Assembly: GCA_964632945.1 (NCBI GenBank)
Contig: CAZWCX010000160.1
Coordinates: 1 to 13,811, forward strand
Reading direction: 5' to 3'
Length of the DNA: 13,811 nt
Source: CAZWCX01 sp964632945
GTDB lineage: Bacteria > Planctomycetota > MHYJ01 > WSZJ01 > CAZWCX01
Below, one piece after another: positions 1 through 8,505 of this stretch; the stretch's first letter is position 1; the number at the start of each line of letters is the position of its first letter. Under the pieces are notes generated by a model that saw only the letters and a program-made list of their open reading frames with translations, was not told the origin of the DNA and made no database searches. The position numbers and the translations under genes were made by a program.

Positions 1-713
1 CCTTCGAGTACGGGAAGCAGGTACCCCCACGCGCCCCCCGGGTCCTCGCCTCGAGGGCCGGGCGCGGCGGTCGTCTCCCGGCCTCCCACGTAGCCGCGGA
101 GCGAACCCCGGCTGGCCGCGGTGTCCGGATCGACTCGACGCCCGCCTTCCGGATCGTCAGCGAGGGCGCCCTCGACGGCGAAGTCGTACATCATGACCGC
201 CCCGTTTTCATAGGCGGAAGCCTTGGCGCTGTCCGGCCCCCAGCCGCCCAATTGGATCTGGGAGACGGCGCTCGATCCGAGATGGGAGGGGGGCAGGCGG
301 GAGAGGATCGTATGGGTGATCCGGTACACGTATCCGAGCTTGGATACGTACCGATGCTGCTCCTGCTGAAACGGCGGGTAATTCCCGTTGACGACCTCGA
401 CCCCGCGCTCGTGCAGGAAAGCCCGGAGCTGGTCGAAGGCAGCCCGGTCTTCCTCCTCCGGGATCCCGTCCGCATCCCGCCAGCGGGTGTAGCATTCGTA
501 GTGCTCGCGGGTCGATGGTTGCCAGATGCTGGACGATCCCCCCTTGATGTTCCCGCCGAACCGATAGCGACCGTTGAAGTAAATGACCCGCTGCCCGAAT
601 CGAAACTCCATCTCGAGTTCGGGATTGAGGAAGGGAACCTTCCCGACGAGGCTGCGCCAGGGCAGCGCCAGTTCGCGCACTTCGGGGGGCATGACCTCGA
701 GGGTGACGTTCAT
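1..713 (-). CDS. Unidentified protein, C-terminus beyond window edge
   Basis: An ATG at 713 opens a frame that stays open to base 1, giving 237 complete codons with no stop, so the gene continues past the left edge. A GAGG lies 7 nt upstream of the ATG. The composition is normal for a soluble protein: there is no signal peptide and no membrane segment. The N-terminus begins MNVTLEVMPPEVRELALPW, and residues 84-104 look helical and acidic. Residues 150-181 contain the striking run QLGGWGPDSAKASAY followed by MMYDFAVEGA. It reminds me of the segment that precedes the HExxH helix in some putative metallopeptidases, but no HExxH is visible in the part present, so I assign no function. After residue about 185 the sequence becomes rich in Gly, Arg and Asp. 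It is the third gene of a run that starts at the promoter near 1650, lying 56 bp after the membrane-protein gene. Confidence 0.75.
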   Translation of the reverse strand, partial: MNVTLEVMPPEVRELALPWRSLVGKVPFLNPELEMEFRFGQRVIYFNGRYRFGGNIKGGSSSIWQPSTREHYECYTRWRDADGIPEEEDRAAFDQLRAFLHERGVEVVNGNYPPFQQEQHRYVSKLGYVYRITHTILSRLPPSHLGSSAVSQIQLGGWGPDSAKASAYENGAVMMYDFAVEGALADDPEGGRRVDPDTAASRGSLRGYVGGRETTAAPGPRGEDPGGAWGYLLPVLE

Positions 714-769
714 GCGCGGGCCTCGGAGGGTGGCGGACGGACTTTCCAGTCTACCGGCAGCTCCGGCGG

Positions 770-1324
770 CTATGCAAGCCATTTGGCCAGCCGGACGCCG
801 CCCAGGACGACGAGGCCGAGAATGCTGGGCGACAGAAGGGCGAGCATCGCCCAGGTGCGCAGGCAGGGGCGCCGCACCTCCTCGAACTGGTGAAGTCCGG
901 TCCGTTCGAGCATGTGGAGCAGGATCTGCTCGTAGCCCGGGGTCCCGGAGTTGAGAAGGAAACGGGGCCGGGACTCGCCTTCGAGGACGACGTAGTAGTT
1001 GTCGTAGGGCGCGAGCGCGGGGCGCGAGTATTGCAGGGCGCGGACGGCGTCGAGGGGCCGGGAGCGGGCCAGCGGATGAAGGGCGACCCGGAAAGTGTCG
1101 GCGCGGACCCGCAGGCGGCCGGGGATCATCGACAGGGCGGCGAGAAAGAAGACGAAGGTGGCGATCGCCAGCGGCACCGGATCGACCGTGAACACGCCGG
1201 CCGCGCCGAGCGCCGTGACGGTGAAGGCGAGGGTAAGGACCATCCAATTCGGAACGTTCGGAGGGATCCAATGTCCCTCGGCCGTCACGTCTGCGATGAC
1301 GATGGAATCGTCTTCGTAGTACAC
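770..1324 (-). CDS. Membrane protein with possible bacterial PH-like domain
   Basis: This is a 184-residue protein from a GTG start at 1324; no strong Shine-Dalgarno precedes it, so the start is uncertain. Two hydrophobic segments (about residues 27-46 and 49-66) form an N-terminal hairpin. A polar domain follows (about 67-150), rich in beta-type patterns and beginning GRLRVRADTFRVALHPL. A last membrane helix (about 160-181) ends the protein. Two helices followed by a basic beta-rich module recalls bacterial PH-like membrane proteins, but this is pattern resemblance only and I do not recognise the family. It lies 31 bp after the small coiled-coil gene and 56 bp before the truncated gene, so all three probably share one transcript. 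Confidence 0.7.
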   Translation of the reverse strand: MYYEDDSIVIADVTAEGHWIPPNVPNWMVLTLAFTVTALGAAGVFTVDPVPLAIATFVFFLAALSMIPGRLRVRADTFRVALHPLARSRPLDAVRALQYSRPALAPYDNYYVVLEGESRPRFLLNSGTPGYEQILLHMLERTGLHQFEEVRRPCLRTWAMLALLSPSILGLVVLGGVRLAKWLA

Positions 1325-1355
1325 GGTCCGCAGCGATCCCCGCGCCCGGGTGGGG

Positions 1356-1583
1356 CTACTCGGCCTTGCTCTTCGGCGCCGACGAAGTCGGGGCGGCCTT
1401 CGTCTTTTGCGCCGTTCGCGCCTGGTCGATCTTCCGGTTGAGGATTTCGATCTCGCAGCAGACTCGGTACATCTGCTCGTTGTAGTCGTCGACGATGTCC
1501 TGGATCTCGAGATAGCGTTGGATGAGAGTCGCCTTCTCCCGTTCCAGATGATCGATCGTCGGGCTGGTTTCCATGTCGTTCAT
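1356..1583 (-). CDS. Small coiled-coil protein, function unknown
   Basis: This is a 75-residue protein. I chose the ATG at 1583 because GGAG lies 9 nt upstream and a good promoter sits about 50 nt further up. An upstream in-frame extension to 1646 would overlap that promoter. Residues about 9-53 (LEREKATLIQRYLEIQDIV and onward) form a heptad-like, highly charged helix containing a Cys-Cys pair in RVCCEIE, so a dimeric coiled coil is likely. The C-terminal 20 residues are a low-complexity Lys/Ala/Ser/Pro tail. There is no signal peptide or known domain. As first gene of the three-gene run it may be an assembly or scaffold subunit for the membrane protein behind it; this is inference only. Confidence 0.7.
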   Translation of the reverse strand: MNDMETSPTIDHLEREKATLIQRYLEIQDIVDDYNEQMYRVCCEIEILNRKIDQARTAQKTKAAPTSSAPKSKAE

Positions 1584-1636
1584 TCCGATGGTCTCCGGCC
1601 GCCGGTCGGGAACCCCGCTCCCGATGGCGCTGTCGC

Positions 1637-1665
1637 ATCGTATCACAGGCCCCGGAGGCCGTCAA
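1637..1665 (-). promoter_or_regulatory. Sigma70-type promoter of the left three-gene operon
   Basis: On the minus strand, TTGACG (1660-1665) and TACGAT (1637-1642) are separated by 17 bp. TGTGA directly precedes the -10 box, giving an extended -10 element. Transcription should start near 1630, leaving a leader of about 47 nt before the ATG at 1583. Confidence 0.6.
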
Positions 1666-1712
1666 CCAGGGTTTCCGGGGCTGGAAGCAAGGCGGGGTGC
1701 GGGTTCCGGGGC

Positions 1713-1727
1713 GATCCGGAGCGGATC
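1713..1727. repeat. Inverted repeat downstream of the M50 gene
   Basis: GATCCG and CGGATC flank a 3-base loop, a perfect 6-bp stem about 80 nt past the M50 stop codon. There is no T-tract on either strand, so it is at best a weak or factor-dependent terminator. Nothing else is evident between 1666 and 1804. Confidence 0.3.
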
Positions 1728-1804
1728 CCGGAGAGGCTCCGGCGGCGGCGGGCGGAGGTCGGCGCGAGCCGTCCGGCGAAGACGAGCGGCCCGGCAACGG
1801 ATGG

Positions 1805-2593
1805 CTAGCCGCCCGGCCGCGGGGGGACGGGCCTGGCGGACGGCGCCGGCTCATCGAAGGAGATCAAGCGTTCCTTGGGCAAGCGGGCGACCTTCGACAG
1901 GACCCAGACGAGCGCGCCCGCCGACAGCAACCCCCAAAGGGCCCCCCAGAAGATCGGCGGGAACGGGATGATCTCCGAGAGCGCCTCGGCGTCGCTCTTT
2001 CCGGCGCCGCCCCCGACGAAGTGCATGCCCGGTCTCGTCCAGTGCAGCAGGTCCGCGCGGATATCGATCAGGGCGTAGAGGCTGCTCGCGATGCCGATGA
2101 AGCGGGCGATGGCGACCTCGACGATCAGCCAGTTCTTCATGCCGATGAACAGAAACGCCGCCGCCGTGAGGGCGCAGAAGGCGATGGTGAAGGTGCCGCT
2201 CACCCACCCCACCAGGACGGCCAGGATGCAGATTCCCATCCCTTCGAGCAGGTAACCGGCGACGCCTTTCAGGTGCGACAGGTAGAAGAGCGTGAGTCCG
2301 AAGGCGGTGCTCCCCAGATACCCGGCGGAGAGGATGACCACCCGGCTGCCGCCGCGCGTCCAGGTCACGCCCGCCTGGCCCGGATCGAGGATGATGCGGT
2401 CCACCGATCCGCCCGTCAGCCAGGCCGCCAGCGCGTGACCGGATTCGTGGAACAGGACGACGAGAATCTTGAGGGGGTACATCGCCGGGGAGTCCCAGAG
2501 ATACCAGGCCAGCGCGAACACGGCGAGGTTGCCGAGGAGCAAGCGACCGTTGAACACCGGGTGGCGGCCCGGAATCGGGGGAACGCCGCTCAT
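1805..2593 (-). CDS. M50-type intramembrane zinc metalloprotease
   Basis: This 262-residue membrane protein carries HESGH at residues 49-53, the HExxH zinc site of site-2-protease-like M50 peptidases. The following text (LTGGSVDRIILDPGQAGVTW) is typical of the M50B-like branch (PF13398 type) rather than of RseP, and no PDZ domain is present. About six hydrophobic helices follow. An Asp in LIDIRADLL (about residues 186-194) is the likely third zinc ligand. Family members cleave membrane-embedded substrates, often anti-sigma factors or small membrane proteins. The ATG overlaps the stop of the upstream gene as ATGA, so translation is coupled. The partner protein, itself membrane-anchored with a pseudopilin-like domain, is an obvious candidate substrate or co-factor; that is inference. 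The reading frame stays open far upstream of the ATG, but that part is an alternate-frame shadow of the partner gene. Confidence 0.9.
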   Translation of the reverse strand: MSGVPPIPGRHPVFNGRLLLGNLAVFALAWYLWDSPAMYPLKILVVLFHESGHALAAWLTGGSVDRIILDPGQAGVTWTRGGSRVVILSAGYLGSTAFGLTLFYLSHLKGVAGYLLEGMGICILAVLVGWVSGTFTIAFCALTAAAFLFIGMKNWLIVEVAIARFIGIASSLYALIDIRADLLHWTRPGMHFVGGGAGKSDAEALSEIIPFPPIFWGALWGLLSAGALVWVLSKVARLPKERLISFDEPAPSARPVPPRPGG

Positions 2594-3501
2594 TGGGTCC
2601 CCTCCAGCGCCAGGGCGTAGTCCGGCGTGCCCGGACGGAGCGTGACGACGCGCCCATCGACGTACAGGACGTGGATGATCCCGCCCGGGTGCTCGTCGTG
2701 CCAATCCGCCACCACCGGCGTTCCCGGCGACGGGTCCGCGGGGAGCGGACGCGTCGGTCCGCGGTAGGCGGTTCGAGTGCCGTGCGGGGACAGGGGGGGG
2801 CGGGTCCGGGCGCCGAGCTTGGGGAGACGGTCGCGCCCGTAACGCTCGAGATGGTCGAGGAATCGCGCACCGGTCCCGGGCGGGTACGCCCTCTTCTCGG
2901 CCCGGTGGATGTCGAGGACGGTGTACAGGTGGCCGAGGTTCCGCGTGCAGGCCGCCTCCGCCGATTCCGCGGTGGAGGTCGGGGCGGGAGCGACGGGGGC
3001 GGGCGTGACCACCCGCGCAGGACCCGCGTCGGAGCTCGAAAGGAAGATCAGGAGGAGGTACAGGAGCAGCCAGAAGCCGTTGATGACGATCCCGGCGATT
3101 CCGAGGCCGAGTCCGGCCCAACGGTCCCGGTGGCGGGTGGTTTCCCGCACGCCCAGGACGGAGAGGAGGAGCCCCACCGGGGCGGGGAAGCAGAAGAAAC
3201 CGACCAGGCCGAGGAGGAAGCCGGCGACGACGAGGGGGTGCGTGCCTCCCCCGGAGGGGGCGGCAGCGGCGGCGCCGGCTCCGGACGGGCGGTGGAGGGG
3301 CACGATGGCGGCGGTCCCGGACGCGGTTCCGGTCCACGAAGGTCGCTCGAACGTCCCCGGCGGCGGGGCCCCGGGAAACGGTTGCGGACCGTCGGTCGGG
3401 ACCGTATTGACCGCGCCGCAGCCGGGACAGCACGCGCGGCGGCCCGCCAGTTCCGGACCGACGCCCAGCAGTTTCCCGCACACACATGGGAATTCGATCA
3501 T
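2590..3501 (-). CDS. Zinc-ribbon / DUF4190-like membrane protein with pseudopilin-like C-terminal domain
   Basis: This 303-residue protein has three parts. The N-terminus holds a zinc ribbon, C6-x-C8 and C25-x2-C28 (CVCGK and CCPGCG). A Pro/Gly/Ala-rich linker leads to two hydrophobic helices (about 90-117 and 127-155) that match the DUF4190 pattern. The C-terminal part begins ACTRNLGHLYTVLDIHRAEK with YPP soon after, and ends HPGG...YVDGRV (271-285). This is the layout of planctomycete H-X9-DG pseudopilin-like proteins (C-NNL...YPP...H-DG), here with ten residues between H271 and D282 and without the usual N-terminal prepilin helix. The ATG at 3501 has a purine-rich GGGGA about 10 nt upstream and a clear promoter in front. 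Its TGA overlaps the M50 start. A cytoplasmic zinc ribbon with an outside beta domain is the likely topology. The function is unknown. Confidence 0.85.
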   Translation of the reverse strand: MIEFPCVCGKLLGVGPELAGRRACCPGCGAVNTVPTDGPQPFPGAPPPGTFERPSWTGTASGTAAIVPLHRPSGAGAAAAAPSGGGTHPLVVAGFLLGLVGFFCFPAPVGLLLSVLGVRETTRHRDRWAGLGLGIAGIVINGFWLLLYLLLIFLSSSDAGPARVVTPAPVAPAPTSTAESAEAACTRNLGHLYTVLDIHRAEKRAYPPGTGARFLDHLERYGRDRLPKLGARTRPPLSPHGTRTAYRGPTRPLPADPSPGTPVVADWHDEHPGGIIHVLYVDGRVVTLRPGTPDYALALEGTQ

Positions 3502-3531
3502 CGCATCCGATCCCCTGCCTGGAACGCAGGG

Positions 3532-3560
3532 ATTGTACGGCAGAGCCGCCGGGGGTTCAA
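3532..3560 (-). promoter_or_regulatory. Sigma70-type promoter for the zinc-ribbon/M50 pair
   Basis: On the minus strand, TTGAAC (3555-3560) and TACAAT (3532-3537) are separated by exactly 17 bp. Transcription would start near 3525, about 25 nt upstream of the ATG at 3501. The -35 box lies 36 bp from the -35 box of the divergent channel promoter, so both could share an operator between 3561 and 3596. Confidence 0.65.
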
Positions 3561-3596
3561 GGCCGGCGCTTGGCCCCTCCCCCTGTTACTTGTCGA

Positions 3597-3624
3597 TTGA
3601 CCCGGGGGCGTCCCGCGCTACAAT
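3597..3624 (+). promoter_or_regulatory. Sigma70-type promoter for the ion-channel gene
   Basis: TTGACC (3597-3602) and TACAAT (3619-3624) are separated by 16 bp. The expected start near 3631 leaves a leader of only about 18 nt, which contains a run of six G (3641-3646) that serves as the ribosome binding site of the ATG at 3649. Confidence 0.65.
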
Positions 3625-3648
3625 ACTCGGATCATCGAAAGGGGGGTC

Positions 3649-4692
3649 ATGCGCCTGCCGCTCGTTTCGGGCTTCGTTCTCGCCGTCGTCCTGGCGGTTG
3701 CCTGCGCATCGCCCGCCCTGGCGCAGCAGGACCCGCCCCCCGATCCCGCCCTGCCCACGCCCGGTGCGCCGGCCAAACGCGAGGCGGAAGTCGTCCTCAC
3801 CGGCGTCTTCCTGATCGATCTCTGGCGGCTGGACGTCGAACGCGGCCTGTTCGACGCCGACTTCTATTGTTGGTTCAAGTGGAAGGGGGAACGGTTCAAC
3901 CCGAGCGGAATCGAGTTCATGAACGCGGAGAGGATCTGGCAGTTCCGCGAGCAGGAAAAGGTCGTGATGGGCGACCAGACCTACGTGACCTTCCGCGTGT
4001 CCGGCACCTTCAAGGGGTACTTCAACCTCCAGAGCTATCCGTTCGACACCCAATCCCTGGAGATCCAGATCGAGGACCAGGTCCTCGAGCTTCAGGATCT
4101 CGTCTTCGTGCCCGACAGCAAGATGTTCGACGGCACGCCGCGCGATATGGACTTGAGCGCGCGGGAGCGTCAGCTCAACATCCCCGGATGGCGCGTGATC
4201 GAGGTCAAGCAGACCCACGACACGCACACCTATCACACGGATTGGGGCGCGCCGATCCCGACCGGGAAGGCCTCCCGCTACTCCCGCTACGCGTTCGCCC
4301 TGAAGGTGAAGCGCCTGGTCTATCCCTACCTGCTGAAGTTCCTGCTGCCGCTGGTCGTGATCGTACTGATTTCCTTCCTGGTCTTCTTCATCGAGGCGGA
4401 CCAGTTCGGCGTGCAGGTGCTGATCGGCCTGGTGGCGATGATGGCGGCGCTGGTGTTCCACTCGATGCAGTCGAAGCAATTGGCCGACGTGGGATACCTC
4501 GTCCTCGTCGACAAGTTCTTCATCCTGTCGTACACGGTCATTTTTCTCACCCTGGTCCAAACCGTGGGGACGCACGCGCTCCACCGGCGCGGGGCGGTCG
4601 AGCGCGCCGCCGCGCTGGACGGCCTGTGCCGTTTCCTCTTTCCCCTCCTGTACCTGACCGGAGTGGCGGCGCTGGTGGTCCCGAACCTGTAG
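3649..4692 (+). CDS. Pentameric ligand-gated ion channel homologue (Cys-loop receptor superfamily)
   Basis: This 347-residue protein has a Sec signal peptide (residues 1-25, cleavage after PALA). Residues about 45-222 form the extracellular beta-sandwich. The family signature is clear: YPFD at 130-133 followed by Q135, as in FPFDxQ of the Cys loop. Both loop cysteines are replaced (G123 and L137), as in the prokaryotic channels GLIC and ELIC. Four membrane helices follow: M1 about 224-248 starting at the conserved YPYL, M2 about 252-272 (the pore), M3 about 283-306 (YLVLVDKFFILS), and M4 about 326-345. The M3-M4 loop is short, as in bacteria, with no large cytoplasmic domain. The loop C region (186-205) is rich in His and Asp. 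Family members assemble as pentamers in the cytoplasmic membrane and open on binding ligands or protons. Ion selectivity and ligand cannot be read with confidence. It is the only plus-strand gene of the window, with its own promoter. Confidence 0.93.
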   Translation: MRLPLVSGFVLAVVLAVACASPALAQQDPPPDPALPTPGAPAKREAEVVLTGVFLIDLWRLDVERGLFDADFYCWFKWKGERFNPSGIEFMNAERIWQFREQEKVVMGDQTYVTFRVSGTFKGYFNLQSYPFDTQSLEIQIEDQVLELQDLVFVPDSKMFDGTPRDMDLSARERQLNIPGWRVIEVKQTHDTHTYHTDWGAPIPTGKASRYSRYAFALKVKRLVYPYLLKFLLPLVVIVLISFLVFFIEADQFGVQVLIGLVAMMAALVFHSMQSKQLADVGYLVLVDKFFILSYTVIFLTLVQTVGTHALHRRGAVERAAALDGLCRFLFPLLYLTGVAALVVPNL

Positions 4693-4986
4693 GCGGGATT
4701 TCGGGACCGTCCCATCCGTACGCCGCCCCGTCGCGGTCTCTCCGGCCACCCCCGGGGAGGGCGGACGCTCATTCCCGCGGCGTCGATGCGTCCGCGTGCG
4801 CCTCCCGAGGGCGGATCTCGCCCCGGGCAGGTCCGCGGCTCGCCCGGGCCGCGTCCCAAGGCTCTCCGCCGGCGGGCGTCGGCAGGGTTGACCGTCCGAA
4901 AACGGCGGGGCCAAGCCGCCCCTGCGGGCGCCTGGCCCCGGATGCCGTGCCGGCGCGAAACCCCGGGCGTTCCCGAGCGGCCCGCG
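4693..4986. other. Convergent intergenic region
   Basis: The channel gene (plus) and the zinc-knuckle protein gene (minus) converge here across 294 bp. Reading frames through it are extensions of alternate-frame shadows of the two genes and have no start signals. It holds several GC-rich stem-loops, the strongest at 4907-4939; nothing else is supported. Confidence 0.5.
4899..4939 (-). terminator. Probable terminator of the minus-strand zinc-knuckle gene
   Basis: GGGGCCA (4907-4913) pairs with TGGCCCC (4933-4939). Inside it, CGCCC pairs with GGGCG around a 4-base loop, giving a two-tier hairpin. On the minus strand it begins 48 nt after the stop at 4987 and is followed within 5 nt by TTTT (4899-4902). 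The T-run is short, so efficiency is uncertain. On the plus strand it may also help stop transcripts from the channel gene, but no T-run follows in that direction. Confidence 0.5.
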
Positions 4987-6375
4987 CTACCGGAACACGA
5001 TCGTCTTGTCGTTCTTCACGCCCTGGCAGGTCTTGCACAGATCCTTGCCGGTGAGCCCCTTGCCGCCGCAGGTCCGGCACTTGGTCCAGAGGATCTCCTC
5101 GACCTTCATGAGCTTCTCGGCCGCGTAGGCCTCGAGCCAGGCATACCGGCGTTCCGGGGAGGCGCTCTTCCACCAGTCTTCCTGGATCTGCGGGAACGGT
5201 CGCCGGTCCTTCTGCCAGAGGTCCTGGATCGTCTCGTCCTCTTTCTCCGCCTTCTGGATCTCTTCGTAGGAGAGTCCCTCCCCTTCTCCGAGCTTCTTCA
5301 ACTTGCGGCCCTCGGAGACCCAGGTGCCCTCCCCGTACGAGGCTTTGCGGGACTGGGAGACGGTCCGGTCTTTCCAGCGATCCTCGAGGTCCTCCGCTTT
5401 CATCCGGGTCCGCTTGGCCAGTTCGCGGACGATTTCCTTGTGGAGACCGAGGTCGACGTACTTTTTCGCCACATCGAACGTCCCCTGCCGGTCCGCGGCG
5501 GGTTTCTTGAGGAGCGCGCTCATGATGGAGACGTAGTCCTTGAAGATCTTGTCGTCGCCCGCCTTGGCGGAGGAGGCCGTGCCGCCCTTCTCCGCCTCGC
5601 TCAGATCGGATTCGAGCGATTCGAGGTCTTCTTTTGCGATGAGGTCGCCGAACTCCGTCTTGAGGCGTTCCAGGGAGGCGCGGGCCTCCTTGTTCTTGCG
5701 ATCGTCCAGCAGATCCCGCACGGTCTTGGCGAGGGCAAGGGCGTCCTGTTCCTTCTTCTTCCGGTTGATCGAGGCCAGGCGCTGATCGACCTTGTCCTGC
5801 ATGCCGGAATCGAGTTCGGCGGCCTTGCGGAAGTGCTGCTCGGCCTCGCTCCACATGCCGATGCGGACGCACAGGGAGCCGAGATCGAACTGTCCGGACG
5901 GGTCGGTGTCGGACGTTCCCTTGGCGCGTTCGTCGTAGAGTTCCTTGGCCGAGTACAGGGTGAGGGCCTCGACCTCGGCCGTCTCGCGTTTGAGGATGCT
6001 GCCGGCGGGGACGTGTTTGGTTCCCTCGCGGGTGCGGAGGGTGAGTTTGTCGGCCGTTTCCTCGGTGATCCGGCCTTCCAGGAACGACCCGTTGCGGGTC
6101 TGGATGCGGACGATCTCGATCATTTCGCGCTCCCCCTCTTCCGGGAGCGTGAGGACCTTGCGGACCCGGCGGGCGTCTTCGGGAGCGAGGTTTTCCCACA
6201 GGAGGGTGAGGACGCCGCCGTTGTCCCACCGCTTGAGGCGGAAGCCGTCGGAGTCGGTGGCGACGACGTCGCCGCTGACGGTCTCCCCGGTGCGGAGGCG
6301 CACGGAAAGGCCGTGGGCGGCTACGGGGAGCAGGAACAGCGTGAAGAGCAGGACCAGGAAGGGACGGATCGGCAT
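4987..6375 (-). CDS. Secreted protein with DnaJ-like zinc knuckle, function unknown
   Basis: This is a 462-residue protein. I chose the ATG at 6375 because GGAGG lies 8 nt upstream and the first 20-22 residues form a clear signal peptide (MPIRPFLVLLFTLFLLPVAAHG); the frame is open further upstream but is not protein-like there. Two short beta modules follow: LRTGETVSGDVVATDSDGF (about 26-44) and IQTRNGSFLEGRITEETA (about 91-108). Each resembles a small SH3/LSm-like barrel strand set. A TPR-like segment (FDLGSLCVRIGMWSEAEQHF) comes next. Long charged helices make up the middle. The C-terminus carries C433-x2-C436-x-G-x-G and C447-x2-C450-x-G, equal to a single zinc site of the DnaJ cysteine-rich domain, which normally has four CxxCxGxG repeats. 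Zinc knuckles are unusual in exported proteins. It follows ptsI by 115 bp and may be co-transcribed or use its own weak promoter. Confidence 0.85.
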   Translation of the reverse strand: MPIRPFLVLLFTLFLLPVAAHGLSVRLRTGETVSGDVVATDSDGFRLKRWDNGGVLTLLWENLAPEDARRVRKVLTLPEEGEREMIEIVRIQTRNGSFLEGRITEETADKLTLRTREGTKHVPAGSILKRETAEVEALTLYSAKELYDERAKGTSDTDPSGQFDLGSLCVRIGMWSEAEQHFRKAAELDSGMQDKVDQRLASINRKKKEQDALALAKTVRDLLDDRKNKEARASLERLKTEFGDLIAKEDLESLESDLSEAEKGGTASSAKAGDDKIFKDYVSIMSALLKKPAADRQGTFDVAKKYVDLGLHKEIVRELAKRTRMKAEDLEDRWKDRTVSQSRKASYGEGTWVSEGRKLKKLGEGEGLSYEEIQKAEKEDETIQDLWQKDRRPFPQIQEDWWKSASPERRYAWLEAYAAEKLMKVEEILWTKCRTCGGKGLTGKDLCKTCQGVKNDKTIVFR

Positions 6376-6490
6376 GTCCGGACCTCCGTTGCCGTGGGGC
6401 GCACCGGAAACGTGGTGGATCGCGAGCGCCTGCCGCCGGTCGCGGGACGGCCGGCGACGGGCGGGGCGTTCAGGACCCGAGTATAGCGGC

Positions 6491-8232
<1,742 letters not shown>

Positions 8233-8233
<1 letters not shown>

Positions 8234-8505
8234 CACTCGATCCCGAACTTGTTGTGCACCAATGCCGCCAGGGTCTCGACGGCCACTTCGGCGTCGGGGC
8301 CTTCCGCGCGGAGCCGGAGGACGGTGCCCGCCGTCGCGGCCAGGGTGAGCAGCTCGATGATGGCCTTGCCGTTGACCGGCGTGCCGTCCTTGGAAACCGT
8401 GATGTCGGATTGAAACCGGTCGGCCACCTCGGCGAATTTCGTGGCCGGGCGCACGTGCAGCCCGTGGGCGTTTTCGATGATCACGTCCTTTTCAGCGGTC
8501 GGCAT
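8233..8505 (-). CDS. ptsH: PTS phosphocarrier protein HPr
   Basis: This 90-residue protein carries phosphate from Enzyme I to EIIA. The active-site motif AHGLHVRPATKF places the phosphorylated His at H17. The second conserved motif reads VNGKAIIELLTLAA. At the position equal to Ser46 of Gram-positive HPr, the target of HPr kinase, there is Ala (A48), so this HPr should not be regulated by Ser phosphorylation. The ATG at 8505 has only a weak GGAA about 11 nt upstream and lies behind a structured 185-bp spacer from the EIIA gene. The stop codon overlaps the ptsI start. Confidence 0.95.

Noticed and set aside
252..893. Plus-strand frame of about 213 codons at the left end
   Set aside because: It is antisense to the truncated gene at 1-713, which has a better start and composition.
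2594..3487. N-terminal extension of the M50 protease (about 300 extra residues)
   Set aside because: It is Arg/Pro-rich and lies in an alternate frame of the zinc-ribbon/DUF4190 gene; the real start is the ATG at 2593 in the ATGA overlap.
4769..6229. Long minus-strand frame overlapping the zinc-knuckle gene
   Set aside because: The composition is low-complexity, while the overlapping frame has a signal peptide, a GGAGG site and recognisable domains.
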